Part shown: in pieces, positions 43,770 through 53,140 of the stretch
How the letters are laid out: each line of letters starts with the position of its first letter
How positions within the stretch are numbered: the first letter of the stretch is position 1
NCBI RefSeq assembly: GCF_016862075.1
Contig: NZ_BOMG01000044.1
Coordinates: 124,001-188,000 of the forward strand
Direction: 5' to 3'
DNA length: 64,000 bases
Source of the DNA: Actinoplanes couchii
GTDB taxonomy: Bacteria; Actinomycetota; Actinomycetes; Mycobacteriales; Micromonosporaceae
The notes under the pieces: generated by a model
Databases searched by the model: none
The model's input: only the letters and a program-made list of their open reading frames with translations
Told to the model about the DNA's origin: nothing
Made by a program: the position numbers and the translations under genes

Positions 43770-44515
43770 CCGTCGTCATCGTGACCGGGGCGTCCAGCGG
43801 CATCGGGCGGGCGACCGCGATCCGGCTGGCCGCGCGGGGTGACACCGTGGTGCTCGCCGCCCGCCGGGATGCCGAATTGACGGCGGTGACCGACGAGATC
43901 ACCGCGGCCGGCGGTCAGGCGCACCCGGTGCGGACCGACGTCACCGATCCGGAGCAGGCCGAGGAGTTGGTGGCCCGGGCTCTGGCGGTGTCCGGCCGGA
44001 TCGACGTGCTGATCAACAACGCCGGTGTCGGGGGTGACGCCTCGGTGCTGGCCCCGGACGAGCAGGTCCGCGCGATGATCGAGGTGAACCTGATGGCCCC
44101 GGTCCGGTTGATGCGCGCGGTCGTCCCGATCATGCGGGAGCAGCGTTCCGGGTCGATCGTGAACATCGGCTCGGTGGCCGGCGAGATAGGTATCGGCGGC
44201 GTCTATTCGGCGACCAAGTTCGCACTCCGCGGGATGAACGACTCGGTCCGCCGCGAACTGACCGGCACCGGAATCGGCGTGACCCTGATCGAGCCGGGTT
44301 TTGTGGCCACCGAACTGACCGCACACCGCTCCGGCCTGCCCGGCCCCGAGATCGTCGCCGCCGCGGTGGAGCGGGCCCTGTCCCGCCCACGCCGCCGCAT
44401 GGTGGTCCCGGCGAAGTACCGGGCCGCGATCCTGTTCGCCAACGCCTTCCCCTCGATCACCGACCGTCTCTACGCGGGCCGAGCCGCCACAAAACGCCCC
44501 ACCGCCGCCGACTGA
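43766..44515 (+). CDS. Short-chain dehydrogenase/reductase
   Basis: 249 residues from GTG 43766. Cofactor motif TGASSGIG (7-14), VLINNAGVGGD, a catalytic Ser in VNIGSVAGE and YSATK are all present. A C-terminal segment RRRMVVPAKYRAAILFANAF is typical of the short ketoreductase-like SDRs. The AAAGGGGA tract 8-15 nt upstream is a better ribosome binding site than in the upstream copies. Substrate unknown. Coupling to the mini-ORFs may affect its translation. Confidence 0.9.
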   Translation: MTVVIVTGASSGIGRATAIRLAARGDTVVLAARRDAELTAVTDEITAAGGQAHPVRTDVTDPEQAEELVARALAVSGRIDVLINNAGVGGDASVLAPDEQVRAMIEVNLMAPVRLMRAVVPIMREQRSGSIVNIGSVAGEIGIGGVYSATKFALRGMNDSVRRELTGTGIGVTLIEPGFVATELTAHRSGLPGPEIVAAAVERALSRPRRRMVVPAKYRAAILFANAFPSITDRLYAGRAATKRPTAAD

Positions 44516-45382
44516 CCGAAGTCGACCATAGGCACCACCCGCACGAGCCGAAGCGGGCCGGTGACCACCCGCCGACCAGGTCAGACGCTGGTCAGGAACG
44601 GAAAACCATGCGCCCGGCGGGAAAGAAGAGCCTGCCGGCGGAAAGAGATCCCCCACCATTCCCGGATAGCGCACGGAGCCACCGGCCGGATAACGTCCGC
44701 GGTCACCATCCGGAAAACGTCCCCGGTCACCGGCCGGATTTTCCCCCGGGCCGCCTGCCGGATTGCCTCTGAGGTTGCCTGCCGGATTGCATCCGGGGCT
44801 GCCTGCCGGATTGCATCCGAAGACGCCGGGCCGAGGCGCCGGGACCGGATCAGAGACGGATCACGGCCGGCCCCACATTCCAGAATGCGGAACCCTGGAA
44901 CCCGACCGCCCCGCCGGAGGTGCGGAAATCCCGGCCCGGTTCACAGGAAACAGGCACGCCCTGCCGAATTGGCCGACGCCCAGGCCCCGGGAACGCCGGA
45001 AAACACCCCCGCAGGCACGGTAAAGAACGACACCGACACCGTCCGCAACCCTCGGGAAAGAGCCGAGCGCTCACCGGAATGGGCCGAAGACTCCGACCGG
45101 ACCAGAAAAAGAGCCACGATCTCCCGGCAGGTTCAGGGAAAGAGCCGCAGCTTCCTCGACAGGTTCGGGAAAGAACCGCAACCAAAGACGCCAGGCAGCC
45201 CGGGCCGAACCTCAAGCCGCCGTGCAGGGGCGAGGGCAGGAGGCCAGGACGAAAAACAACGACGAAGACGAAGGGCAAAGGCGGCCACGAGGGCGAGAGC
45301 GAAAGGCAAGGCAGCAAACAGCGGACGGCGGGCAGCGGTGCAGGGTGGGGTTCAGGGGCCGCTCGCCGGGTACGCCACCACC
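44516..45382. other. 867-bp low-complexity gap between the SDR and epimerase genes
   Basis: An open frame on the forward strand continues into the epimerase gene, but this stretch is Arg/Pro/Ala-rich, lacks a domain and holds repeats, so it is read as non-coding. A 24-bp repeat lies at 44753-44824. No promoter is clear; GGTACGCC stands near the epimerase ATG. Confidence 0.5.
44753..44824. repeat. 24-bp tandem repeat, three copies
   Basis: GCCTGCCGGATTGC starts at 44753, 44777 and 44801. Related CCGGATTTTCC and GTCACCATCCGGAAAACG segments precede it. Confidence 0.75.
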
Positions 45383-46450
45383 ATGCGTGTAGTGATCGTG
45401 GGTGCCAGCGGCAACGCGGGTACCGCCCTGTTGCGCCGCCTGCGCACCGAGCCGGACCTGGACCTCGCCGGTATCTCCCGCCGGAAACCACCCGGTTCCG
45501 GACCGTACGCCGACGTCCCCTGGCTCACCGCCGACATCGGTGCCGAGGAGGACGCCGACAGCATCACCGAGTTCTTCCGGGGTGCCGATGCCGTGGTGAA
45601 CCTGGCCTGGCAGATCCAGCCGAGTCACGATCAGCGCCGCCTCTACCGGACGAACGTTCTGGGCAGCCGTGCCGTCTTCCGGGCGGCCATCACCGCCGGT
45701 GTCCCGACGCTGGTGCAGGCCTCATCGGTGGGGGTCTACGCGCCGGGCCCGAAACAGGGGTTCGTCAAGGAGTCCTGGTTGCGTACCGGGATCCCGGAAT
45801 CCTCCTACAGCCGCCACAAGGCGCTGGTGGAACGCGTCCTGGACACCGTCGAGTCGGATCACCCCACGATGCGTGTCGTGCGGTTGCGGCCGGGGCTGAT
45901 CTTTCAGCGGGACGCCGGTACCGAGATCGCCCGCTATTTCGCCGGGCCGCTGTTTCCGCGTGGGCTGACCCGGCTTCCGGTGGTGCCGCGGCATGCGGGG
46001 CTCCGGTTGCAGGCGGTGCACGCCGACGATGTGGCCGACGCCTATCTGCGGGTGCTCCGGTCGGACGCGCGTGGGGCATTCAACATTGCGGCCGGGCCGG
46101 TGCTGGACGCCGACGTGGTCAGTCGCGCTTTTCATGGCGTACCGCTGCCGGTTCCGGGTCTGCTTCTGGAAGGGGCCGCGGCGCTGACCTGGCAGTTGCG
46201 TCTGCAACCGGTGGATCGCGGCTGGGTGAAACTGGCGTTGAAGGCACCGTTGATGAGCTGCGACCGGGCTGCCGGGACGCTGGGCTGGCGGCCCCGGACC
46301 GATGCGATCAGCGCCATGCGCGAGCTGCTCACCGGCATGGCCGACCGCGCGCACACCGGCAGCCCGCCGATGACCGACGACCCCGGCCGCCCCGGACGTT
46401 TCGGCGGTCTGCTGCGCGGCCGGCTCCCCGGACAGGGCAACCCCTACTGA
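45383..46450 (+). CDS. NAD-dependent epimerase/dehydratase family protein
   Basis: 355 residues from ATG 45383. The N-terminal Rossmann motif is VVIVGASGNAGTALL (GxxGxxG). Then DAVVNLAW, VLGSRAVFRAAITAGVPTLVQASSVGVY with the Ser, and the active-site Y-x3-K as SSYSRHKALVE. The C-terminus contains ADDVADAYLRVL and FNIAAGP, typical of extended SDRs acting on nucleotide sugars or related compounds. Substrate unknown. The longer frame upstream is rejected (see gap). Confidence 0.88.
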   Translation: MRVVIVGASGNAGTALLRRLRTEPDLDLAGISRRKPPGSGPYADVPWLTADIGAEEDADSITEFFRGADAVVNLAWQIQPSHDQRRLYRTNVLGSRAVFRAAITAGVPTLVQASSVGVYAPGPKQGFVKESWLRTGIPESSYSRHKALVERVLDTVESDHPTMRVVRLRPGLIFQRDAGTEIARYFAGPLFPRGLTRLPVVPRHAGLRLQAVHADDVADAYLRVLRSDARGAFNIAAGPVLDADVVSRAFHGVPLPVPGLLLEGAAALTWQLRLQPVDRGWVKLALKAPLMSCDRAAGTLGWRPRTDAISAMRELLTGMADRAHTGSPPMTDDPGRPGRFGGLLRGRLPGQGNPY

Positions 46451-46569
46451 CTTTGCCGGTACGCCTACCGGGCTCTCGCCGACTACCCGTCCCGCCCCGA
46501 CAACGCGAGGAAGGCGACGGCCAAGGCCGACCCGCGTCCGCCGGGCCGGACGCGGTGGAGACGGGTGGG

Positions 46570-49500
46570 TCAGACCGCGATGGGCTGGCTGTTTCGGAGC
46601 CAGGCCAGGACCTCGGTGGGGCCGAGCGGGCTGGAGAACAGGAAGCCCTGGCCGAGCGGGCACTCCAGGCGGACCAGGACGACTCGGTGGGCGGCGTCCT
46701 CGATGCCCTCGGCGACCACCACCAGCCCCAGCGAGCGGGCCAGACTCACGATGCCGCTGACCAGGGCCATCGGCTGCTGGCCGGTCACCATGTCGTCGAT
46801 GAACGCTTTGTCGATCTTGATGACGTCGATCGGCCGCTGACGCAGATAGCCCAGTGACGAATACCCGGTGCCGAAGTCGTCGATGGCGATCCGGATGCCC
46901 ATGTCGCGCAGGACACTGAGATCCCCCCAGATCCGTTCGTCGTCCTTGACCAGCAACGTCTCGGTGATCTCCAGCATCAGGGCCTGCGGTGGCACCCCGG
47001 TCTGGGCGAGCGCGTTCCGCACCTGGTCGACAAATCCGGCCTCCCGGAACTGGCGGACCGAGACGTTGACGCTGACGTACGGCGCGGTCCCGGGCGGCAG
47101 GATCCGGCGCCACTCGGCGACCGTCCGGAGCGCCTCCTCGAGGACCCACCGGCCCATCTGCACGATGAGCCCGCTCTCCTCGGCGACCTCGATGAACTGG
47201 TCGGGGGTGACGATGCCCTGCCGCGGGTGGTGCCAGCGGACCAGGGCCTCGAACCCGACGGCCGCCCCGGTGGGCAGGTCCACTATCGGCTGGTAGTGCA
47301 GCAGGAAGTGGCCTTCGCTGACCGCGTGCCCGAGGGCGGACCGCAGTTCCAGCCGGGCCACCATCTCCTCGTGCAGGTGTGCCTCGTACCGCCGCCACTG
47401 GTTCTTGCCCGCGCCTTTGGCCACGTAGAGCGCGAGGTCGGCCTGCCGCAGCAACTCGTCGGCGTCGCTGCCCTCGGGGGTGGTGGTGATGCCGATGCTG
47501 GCGACGGCGTGCAGCGGTTTCGCGTCGGTGACGATCGGTTCGGCGAGGGCTTCCAGGATGCGGCTGGCGGTCTCCTCGACGGCGCCGGGACCGTTGACGT
47601 TCTCCACGATGGCCGCGAACTCGTCGCCGCCGAGCCGGGCCGCGGTGTCGTCGGCGCGCAGGGCCCCGGCGATCCGGTGGGCGACGGCGATCAGCAGCTG
47701 GTCGCCGACGGCGTGCCCGAGGGTGTCGTTCACGATCTTGAAGTCGTCCAGGTCGATGAAGAGCACGCCGACGACCGAGCCGTCCCGGGCGCTGCGGGCC
47801 ACCGCGTGCTGGAGCCGGTCGTTGAAGAGCACCCGGTTGGCGAGCCCGGTCATCGCGTCGTGGAACGCCTGGTGGGTGAGCTCGTTCTGCAGGCGGCGCT
47901 GTTCGGTGACGTCGCGCATGGTGATGACCAGGCCGGCCACCGTCGGTTCGGTGCGCAGGTCCCGGCAGTGCAGTTCGAGCAGGACCTCGGTGCGCCGGTT
48001 GCCGCGGGCCCGGAAGTCGAGCTGTTCCTCGATCTTCTCGCCCTCCCGGACGGCGGTCAGCACCTCGCCCAGCCGGGTGCGTTCGGCCGGGTGGATGACC
48101 TCGGGGATGAGGACCCCGGTCGGGTCGCCGCCGAAGACGCCGTGCGCGGACGGGCTGGCGTACCGGATCCGGTCCTCGTCGTCGACGATGGTGATGACGT
48201 CGGCGGTGTTCTGCACCAGGGTCCGGAAGTAGGTCTCGCTGTTGCGGCGGGCCACCTCGTGCCCGAGCACGATCCGTTCCAGGGCCAGCGCCACCTGCCC
48301 GGCCAGCACTTCGACGGAGCGTTGCAGGTCGAGCAGGGCCCAGGTGGGCGCGGCCACGTGCAGCACGCCGACCAGCGGGTCACCGCCGGGCCGGTCCTTG
48401 AGCACCATCGGGCAGCGCAGCGTCTTGTCGAACTGGGTGAGCCGGACCGCGACCGCCCAGTCCACGTCCCGGGTGGGAACCAGGCGGGCGGCGGTTCCGG
48501 TGGCCCGGTCCACGGCTGCCTGCGCGACGGCTTCCGGGCTCTGCGGCTCGGTCTGGGTGACCGCGATCGCGAGCACCACCCCGTGCGGTACGTCACCCGG
48601 GATGAGCTGGGCGACGGTGGTACGCACGGCCAGCCCGACGGCTTCGCTGTCGTTGGCCGAGACCAGGGCGGCGGACGCTTCGCGCAGGGCGCGTTCCCGG
48701 GACATCGCCTGCCGGTGGCTCGCCATGATCCCGGCCATCCGGGCCAGCACCAGCACGACCATGAGCGTGCTCAGCGCGGCGACCACGGTCAGGCCGGCGA
48801 ACCGGCCCTCCCGGAACATCTTCACCAGCAGCACGGTCGGCGCGACCATGGCCGCGACGGCGAGCAGCGTCAGCCGGCCGGCGGAGGTCTCCGAGGCGGC
48901 CTTCTCGGCGGGTTTGGTGAGTTCGGCCATCGACGGGGTGAGCGCGGCCAGGCCGGCGGCGGTGTAGAGGGCCAGGTGCCCGAGCCCGGAGGCGCGGCTG
49001 ACGTCGGCGGCGAGCAGCCCGACCACGCCGGCGCCGAGCAGGTATCCGGGGGCGACCAGCCGGCCGGGCACGGTGGCCAGCCGGACCAGCAGGCCGAGGC
49101 AGAGCAGGTCGGCGAGCGGCATGGCGATCTCGGTCCAGCCGGTGGTGACCGAGCCGGTGATCCGCGGGCCGACCACGAACGTCCAGATCAGCAGCGCGGT
49201 GCCGGAGGTGACGGTGAGCGCGTCGAGCAGTCCGGCCCGGTCCCGGGAGGCGCTGGTGCGCCGGTCCACAAAACCGGCCAGGGCCACCGCGAGGGCGGTG
49301 TACCCGACCAGGAGCAGGGCGGTTCCGCCGGACTGGATCCAGGTGGCCGAGCCGGTCAGGCCGCGCGGGATGTCGGCGATCGCGCCACCGGTGGCGGAGA
49401 TGCCGACGGCGCCGGCCAGGACCCACCACGGGTGTACGTCCTGCGGGCGGCTGTGCCGGATCCCGAAGCTCATCGCGGTCACGGCCGCGATCCCGGCGAC

Positions 49501-49599
49501 GAGCCGGAGCGGGGACTGGAGCGCCGGCTGCAACCCGAAGGCGAGGGCGAGCACCACCATCCCGGCGCCGAAGATGGTGGCCGGCCATCGTGTCGGCAT
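46570..49599 (-). CDS. Membrane c-di-GMP protein: 7-9 TM helices, GAF, PAS, GGDEF and EAL domains
   Basis: 1009 residues. The first ~300 residues are membrane helices. A GAF-like region (about 305-445) is followed by PAS (about 450-570, ETYFRTLVQNTADVITIVDDE), GGDEF near 655-660 (ARLGGDEFAAIV) and EAL near 781 (GFEALVRWHHPRQG, with ETL and DDFGTGYSS downstream). Both catalytic signatures are intact, so it may make and break c-di-GMP. GGAG lies 6 nt before ATG 49599. The streptomycete analogues CdgA/RmdA regulate development; a similar role here is inferred. Confidence 0.92.
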   Translation of the reverse strand: MPTRWPATIFGAGMVVLALAFGLQPALQSPLRLVAGIAAVTAMSFGIRHSRPQDVHPWWVLAGAVGISATGGAIADIPRGLTGSATWIQSGGTALLLVGYTALAVALAGFVDRRTSASRDRAGLLDALTVTSGTALLIWTFVVGPRITGSVTTGWTEIAMPLADLLCLGLLVRLATVPGRLVAPGYLLGAGVVGLLAADVSRASGLGHLALYTAAGLAALTPSMAELTKPAEKAASETSAGRLTLLAVAAMVAPTVLLVKMFREGRFAGLTVVAALSTLMVVLVLARMAGIMASHRQAMSRERALREASAALVSANDSEAVGLAVRTTVAQLIPGDVPHGVVLAIAVTQTEPQSPEAVAQAAVDRATGTAARLVPTRDVDWAVAVRLTQFDKTLRCPMVLKDRPGGDPLVGVLHVAAPTWALLDLQRSVEVLAGQVALALERIVLGHEVARRNSETYFRTLVQNTADVITIVDDEDRIRYASPSAHGVFGGDPTGVLIPEVIHPAERTRLGEVLTAVREGEKIEEQLDFRARGNRRTEVLLELHCRDLRTEPTVAGLVITMRDVTEQRRLQNELTHQAFHDAMTGLANRVLFNDRLQHAVARSARDGSVVGVLFIDLDDFKIVNDTLGHAVGDQLLIAVAHRIAGALRADDTAARLGGDEFAAIVENVNGPGAVEETASRILEALAEPIVTDAKPLHAVASIGITTTPEGSDADELLRQADLALYVAKGAGKNQWRRYEAHLHEEMVARLELRSALGHAVSEGHFLLHYQPIVDLPTGAAVGFEALVRWHHPRQGIVTPDQFIEVAEESGLIVQMGRWVLEEALRTVAEWRRILPPGTAPYVSVNVSVRQFREAGFVDQVRNALAQTGVPPQALMLEITETLLVKDDERIWGDLSVLRDMGIRIAIDDFGTGYSSLGYLRQRPIDVIKIDKAFIDDMVTGQQPMALVSGIVSLARSLGLVVVAEGIEDAAHRVVLVRLECPLGQGFLFSSPLGPTEVLAWLRNSQPIAV

Positions 49600-49679
49600 C
49601 CGCCGCTCCTTTTCTCGACCCTTGTCGGACTGATCGGCCCGGTCGCCGCGTATCTGAGCGACAACGGAACAATCGGGGT

Positions 49680-50312
49680 GTGCTTCTCGACTTCGTACGC
49701 GCGCACACCGTTGCCGCCCCGGTCCCGTTCGTCCCCGAGGTCACGCTGTTGCAGGCGGATGACCCGATCGCCCTGTGGGAGGCGACCGAGGAGGGTGGGA
49801 CGTCGCAGCCCCCGCCGTTCTGGGCGTTCGCCTGGGCCGGTGGTCAGGCGCTGGCCCGGCACGTGCTGGACGATCCGGACCTGGTGGCCCGGCGCAGCGT
49901 GCTGGACCTGGCGACCGGGTCCGGCCTGGTGGCGGTGGCCGCGGCGAAGGCCGGCGCGGCCCCGGTGACGGCCAACGACATCGATCCGTACTCGCTGGCG
50001 GCGGCCCGGGCGAACGCCGAGGCGAACGAGGTCCGGATCGAGACGGTCGAGGACGATCTGCTCGATTCCGACCAGCGGTGGGGCGTGGTGCTGGCCGGTG
50101 ACGTCTTCTACAGCCGGGAGATGGCGAACCGGGTGCTGCCGTTCCTGAAGCGGGCGGCGTTCCACGGTTCGCTGGTGCTGGTCGGCGATCCGGGCCGGGC
50201 GTACCTGCCGGAGGGCCTGATCGAGCGCGCCGTCTACGACGTGCCGGTGGTCGAGGAGCTGGAGAGCGTCCTGGTCCGTCGTACCACGGTGTGGCAATTG
50301 ACGGTCGGGTAG
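49680..50312 (+). CDS. SAM-dependent methyltransferase (Nnt1/ETFB-type)
   Basis: 210 residues from GTG 49680; upstream starts would overlap the divergent c-di-GMP gene. The SAM motif I is SVLDLATGSGLVAVAA (about 80-95), motif II VTANDIDPYSLAAA, then ...LAGDVFYSREMANRVLPFL. The N-terminal block FVPEVTLLQADDPIALWEATE and PPFWAFAWAGGQALAR match the nicotinamide/protein-lysine methyltransferase-like family (NNMT/EFM7, ETFB-KMT). Target unknown. Confidence 0.85.
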   Translation: MLLDFVRAHTVAAPVPFVPEVTLLQADDPIALWEATEEGGTSQPPPFWAFAWAGGQALARHVLDDPDLVARRSVLDLATGSGLVAVAAAKAGAAPVTANDIDPYSLAAARANAEANEVRIETVEDDLLDSDQRWGVVLAGDVFYSREMANRVLPFLKRAAFHGSLVLVGDPGRAYLPEGLIERAVYDVPVVEELESVLVRRTTVWQLTVG

Positions 50313-50349
50313 TAGCCGATTACGGGTTAGCGGGTGTAAGCATGTAATC

Positions 50350-50904
50350 ATGCGCGTTCGAATGACCCCACCGGGCGGCCGGGCCGCCGAACCCCCCGCC
50401 GCCGACGACGCACCCGCCTGGATCACCGGATCGATCCCGGACGGCTGGTTCACCGAGCCGCCCGAGATCGTGGTGGACCGCGACGAGATCATCATCTGGG
50501 GCCGGCTGCCCAGCCCGGAGCTGGCCGCCGACGCCACCGACGCCGACCGGGCCACCGGCCAGTCCGGCCGGATCGCCCAGTTCCGGGAGGACACCCGGGA
50601 CGCCCGGATCCGGGTGGCCCGCCAGGTCGAGCACCGCTACCAGCGAAAGGTCGCCTGGGGTGCCCGCTGCGGCGACACCTCGGACCTGTTCACCCACCTG
50701 TCCGCGCCGGTGATGACCCGGCTGCGCCAGCCCGAGCGGCAGGTGCTGGACACCCTGGTCGACGCCGGGGTGGCCCGCTCCCGGTCGGAGGCGCTGGCCT
50801 GGTGCGTGAAACTGGTCGGCAAGCACACCGAGGACTGGCTCGACGAGCTGCGGACCGCCCTGACCAAGGTGGAGGAGCTGCGCCGACAGGGCCCCGACGC
50901 CTGA
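50350..50904 (+). CDS. Conserved hypothetical protein with a ribbon-helix-helix-like C-terminus
   Basis: 184 residues. The N-terminal half is Pro/Ala/Asp-rich with WITGSIPDGWFTEPPEI; the centre has QVEHRYQRKVAWGARCGD; the C-terminal part VDAGVARSRSEALAWCVKLVG looks like the second half of a ribbon-helix-helix fold, but this is weak. It lies 16 nt before the HipA-like gene on the same strand, so it may be co-transcribed. Not recognised as a named family. Confidence 0.7.
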   Translation: MRVRMTPPGGRAAEPPAADDAPAWITGSIPDGWFTEPPEIVVDRDEIIIWGRLPSPELAADATDADRATGQSGRIAQFREDTRDARIRVARQVEHRYQRKVAWGARCGDTSDLFTHLSAPVMTRLRQPERQVLDTLVDAGVARSRSEALAWCVKLVGKHTEDWLDELRTALTKVEELRRQGPDA

Positions 50905-50920
50905 TCAGTAGGCTGGCGGC

Positions 50921-51643
50921 GTGCTACGTGACGTGACCGCCATCCGCTATGTGACGCCCCTGCGGGAGGGCGGTTCGCTGCCCGGCGTGGTCGAGGCGGA
51001 CGACCTGGGGACCTACGTGGTCAAGTTCCGCGGCGCGGGGCAGGGGCCACGGGCCCTGGTCGCCGAGGTCATCGCCGGGGAGCTGGCCCGCCGGCTGGGG
51101 CTGCCGATGCCGGAGCTGGCCCGGGTCGAGCTGGATCCGGTGGTGGCGCGGGCCGAGCCGGACGAGGAGGTCCAGGAGCTGATCAAGGCCAGCGCCGGCG
51201 GCAACCTCGGGATGGACTTCCTGCCCGGCGCGCTGGGCTTCGACCCGGTGGCGCACCCGGTCGACGAGGGGCTGGCCAGCCGGATCGTGGCCTTCGACGC
51301 GTTCGTGGAGAACGTGGACCGCAGCTGGCGCAATCCGAACCTGCTGATCTGGCACGGCGACCTGTGGCTGATCGACCACGGGGCCACCCTGTACTTCCAC
51401 CACAACTGGCCGCGTGCCGAGAACGTGGTGCACCGCCCCTACCAGTGGGACGATCACGTGCTCAAGCCGTACGCCAAGCAATTGGGTCAAGAAGGACCCG
51501 CGCTGGCCGCGAGGATCACGCCGGACCTGTTGCGGGAGGTCATCGATCTGGTGCCCGAGGAGTGGCTGGAGGACGGCGACCGCGAGGCCTACCTGAGCCA
51601 CCTGTCCCGTCGCGCCGAGCAGCCGGAGGCGTGGCTGCCGTGA
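50921..51643 (+). CDS. HipA-like kinase-domain protein
   Basis: 240 residues. GTG 50921 is preceded by TAGGCT 6 nt upstream (leaderless pattern). The sequence has GTYVVKFRGAGQGPRALVAEVIAGELARRLGLPMP (nucleotide-binding lysine and helix), DAFVENVDRSWRNPNLLIWHGDLWLIDHGATLYFHH, i.e. a catalytic-loop-like VDRSWRNPN and metal-binding IDHG. This is the HipA-type kinase fold. It overlaps the DUF3037 gene by GTGA, a pair seen in other actinobacteria. Confidence 0.82.
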   Translation: MLRDVTAIRYVTPLREGGSLPGVVEADDLGTYVVKFRGAGQGPRALVAEVIAGELARRLGLPMPELARVELDPVVARAEPDEEVQELIKASAGGNLGMDFLPGALGFDPVAHPVDEGLASRIVAFDAFVENVDRSWRNPNLLIWHGDLWLIDHGATLYFHHNWPRAENVVHRPYQWDDHVLKPYAKQLGQEGPALAARITPDLLREVIDLVPEEWLEDGDREAYLSHLSRRAEQPEAWLP

Positions 51644-52011
51644 CCAGGACCCCTTATGAGTACGCGATCATCCAGGCGATGCCCCGGATCGAGCGCGGCG
51701 AGCTGATCAACGTGGGTGTGCTGCTCTACAGCCAGCGGCACGACTTCCTGTCGGCCCGCACCCATCTGGACGAGACGCGGCTGCGGGCGCTGGATCCGTC
51801 GGCCGATGTGGAGGCGATCCGGTCGGCGCTGGCCGCGTGGGACCGGACGTGTGCCGGTGGCGGCGCGGCCGAGGGCATGCGGCTGGGTGAGCGGTTCCGC
51901 TGGCTGGTGGCGCCGCGCAGCACGATCCTGCGGGCCGGGCCGGTCCACATGGGCCTGGCCGCCGAGCCGGAACCCGAACTGGGAAGGCTTGTCGAACTCC
52001 TGGTCCGATGA
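51640..52011 (+). CDS. DUF3037-domain protein
   Basis: 123 residues from GTG 51640, coupled to the HipA-like gene. Sequence YEYAIIQAMPRIERGELINVGVLLYSQRHDFLSARTHLDE and RWLVAPRSTILRAGPVHMGL match the DUF3037 family. Its gene partner elsewhere is also a HipA-like kinase; biochemical function is unknown. Confidence 0.85.
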   Translation: MTRTPYEYAIIQAMPRIERGELINVGVLLYSQRHDFLSARTHLDETRLRALDPSADVEAIRSALAAWDRTCAGGGAAEGMRLGERFRWLVAPRSTILRAGPVHMGLAAEPEPELGRLVELLVR

Positions 52012-52036
52012 CCATGACAGGCGGCAGACTGAGCGG

Positions 52037-53104
52037 ATGCAGCTGCCGCTGAACCCGCCGGTCAAGCCGATGCTCGCCAAACCCGTCGCGGACATTCCAC
52101 CGGGGCAGATCTACGAGCCCAAATGGGACGGTTTCCGGTCGATCGTCTTCCGGGACGGCGACGAGGTGGAGATCGGCAGCCGCAACGAGAAGCCGATGAC
52201 CCGCTACTTCCCCGAGGTGGTGGCGGCGATCCTGGCGAACCTCCCGGAGCGGGCGGTGATCGACGGCGAGGTGATCGTCGCCGACACCGAGCGCAACTGC
52301 CTGGACTTCGAGGCGCTCCAGCAGCGCATCCACCCGGCGGCGAGCCGGGTCAAGTTGCTGAGCGAGCAGACCCCGGCGAGTTTTGTGGCGTTCGACCTGC
52401 TCGCGTTCGGCGACGAGGACCTGACCGGGCTGCCGTTCGCCGAGCGCCGGGCCCGATTGTCGGAAGCCCTGAAGGACGCGAAACCGCCGGTGTACGTCAC
52501 TCCGGCCACCGACGACCTGGAGACCGCCCGCCGGTGGTTCGCCGAGTTCGAGGGCGCCGGTCTGGACGGCCTGATCGCCAAGGGCCGGGAGCTGACCTAT
52601 CAGCCGGACAAACGGGTGATGACGAAGATCAAGCACAAGCGGACGGCCGACTGCGTGGTGGCCGGCTACCGGGTGCACAAGTCGGCGGAGAACCGGATCG
52701 GCTCGCTGCTGCTCGGCCTGCACGACGAGCGCGGCGTCCTGGTCAGCGTCGGGGTGATCGGCTCGTTCCCGATGAAGGTGCGCGAGGAGCTGTTCGAGGA
52801 GTTGCAGCCACTGGTGACCGGGTTCGACGGCCACCCGTGGAACTGGGCCGCCCACGAGCAGGGCGAGCGGACCCCGCGCAAGAACGAGGTGAGCCGGTGG
52901 AACGCGGGCAAGGACCTGTCGTTCACGCCGCTGCGCCCGGAGCGGGTCGTCGAGGTGCGCTACGACTACATGGAGGGCATCCGCTTCCGGCACACCGCCC
53001 AGTTCGAACGGTGGCGTCCCGACCGCGACCCGCTGACCTGCACGTACGAGCAGCTGGAGCGCCCGGTGCGGTTCGACCTGGCCGAGGTGCTCACCAGCCG
53101 CTGA
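52037..53104 (+). CDS. ligC: ATP-dependent DNA ligase, LigC type
   Basis: 355 residues from ATG 52037. The adenylation motif I is EPKWDGFRS with K29. Others: motif III VIDGEVIV, IIIa FVAFDLLAFGDEDL, IV AGLDGLIAKG, V KRVMTKIKHKRTADCVV, and an OB-fold domain to the end. It matches the mycobacterial LigC group, which seals nicks in ATP-dependent repair. A Prim-Pol gene lies 2 kb downstream on the other strand. Confidence 0.92.
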   Translation: MQLPLNPPVKPMLAKPVADIPPGQIYEPKWDGFRSIVFRDGDEVEIGSRNEKPMTRYFPEVVAAILANLPERAVIDGEVIVADTERNCLDFEALQQRIHPAASRVKLLSEQTPASFVAFDLLAFGDEDLTGLPFAERRARLSEALKDAKPPVYVTPATDDLETARRWFAEFEGAGLDGLIAKGRELTYQPDKRVMTKIKHKRTADCVVAGYRVHKSAENRIGSLLLGLHDERGVLVSVGVIGSFPMKVREELFEELQPLVTGFDGHPWNWAAHEQGERTPRKNEVSRWNAGKDLSFTPLRPERVVEVRYDYMEGIRFRHTAQFERWRPDRDPLTCTYEQLERPVRFDLAEVLTSR

Positions 53105-53140
53105 GACTGGCGTTTCCCCGGACCGGATAGGGTCGTTTTT

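Noticed and set aside
44561..45382. N-terminal extension of the epimerase
   Set aside because: The Rossmann motif begins right after ATG 45383, and the upstream part is basic low-complexity repeat.
47227..49968. 913-residue frame on the forward strand
   Set aside because: Antisense to the GGDEF-EAL protein; low-complexity translation.
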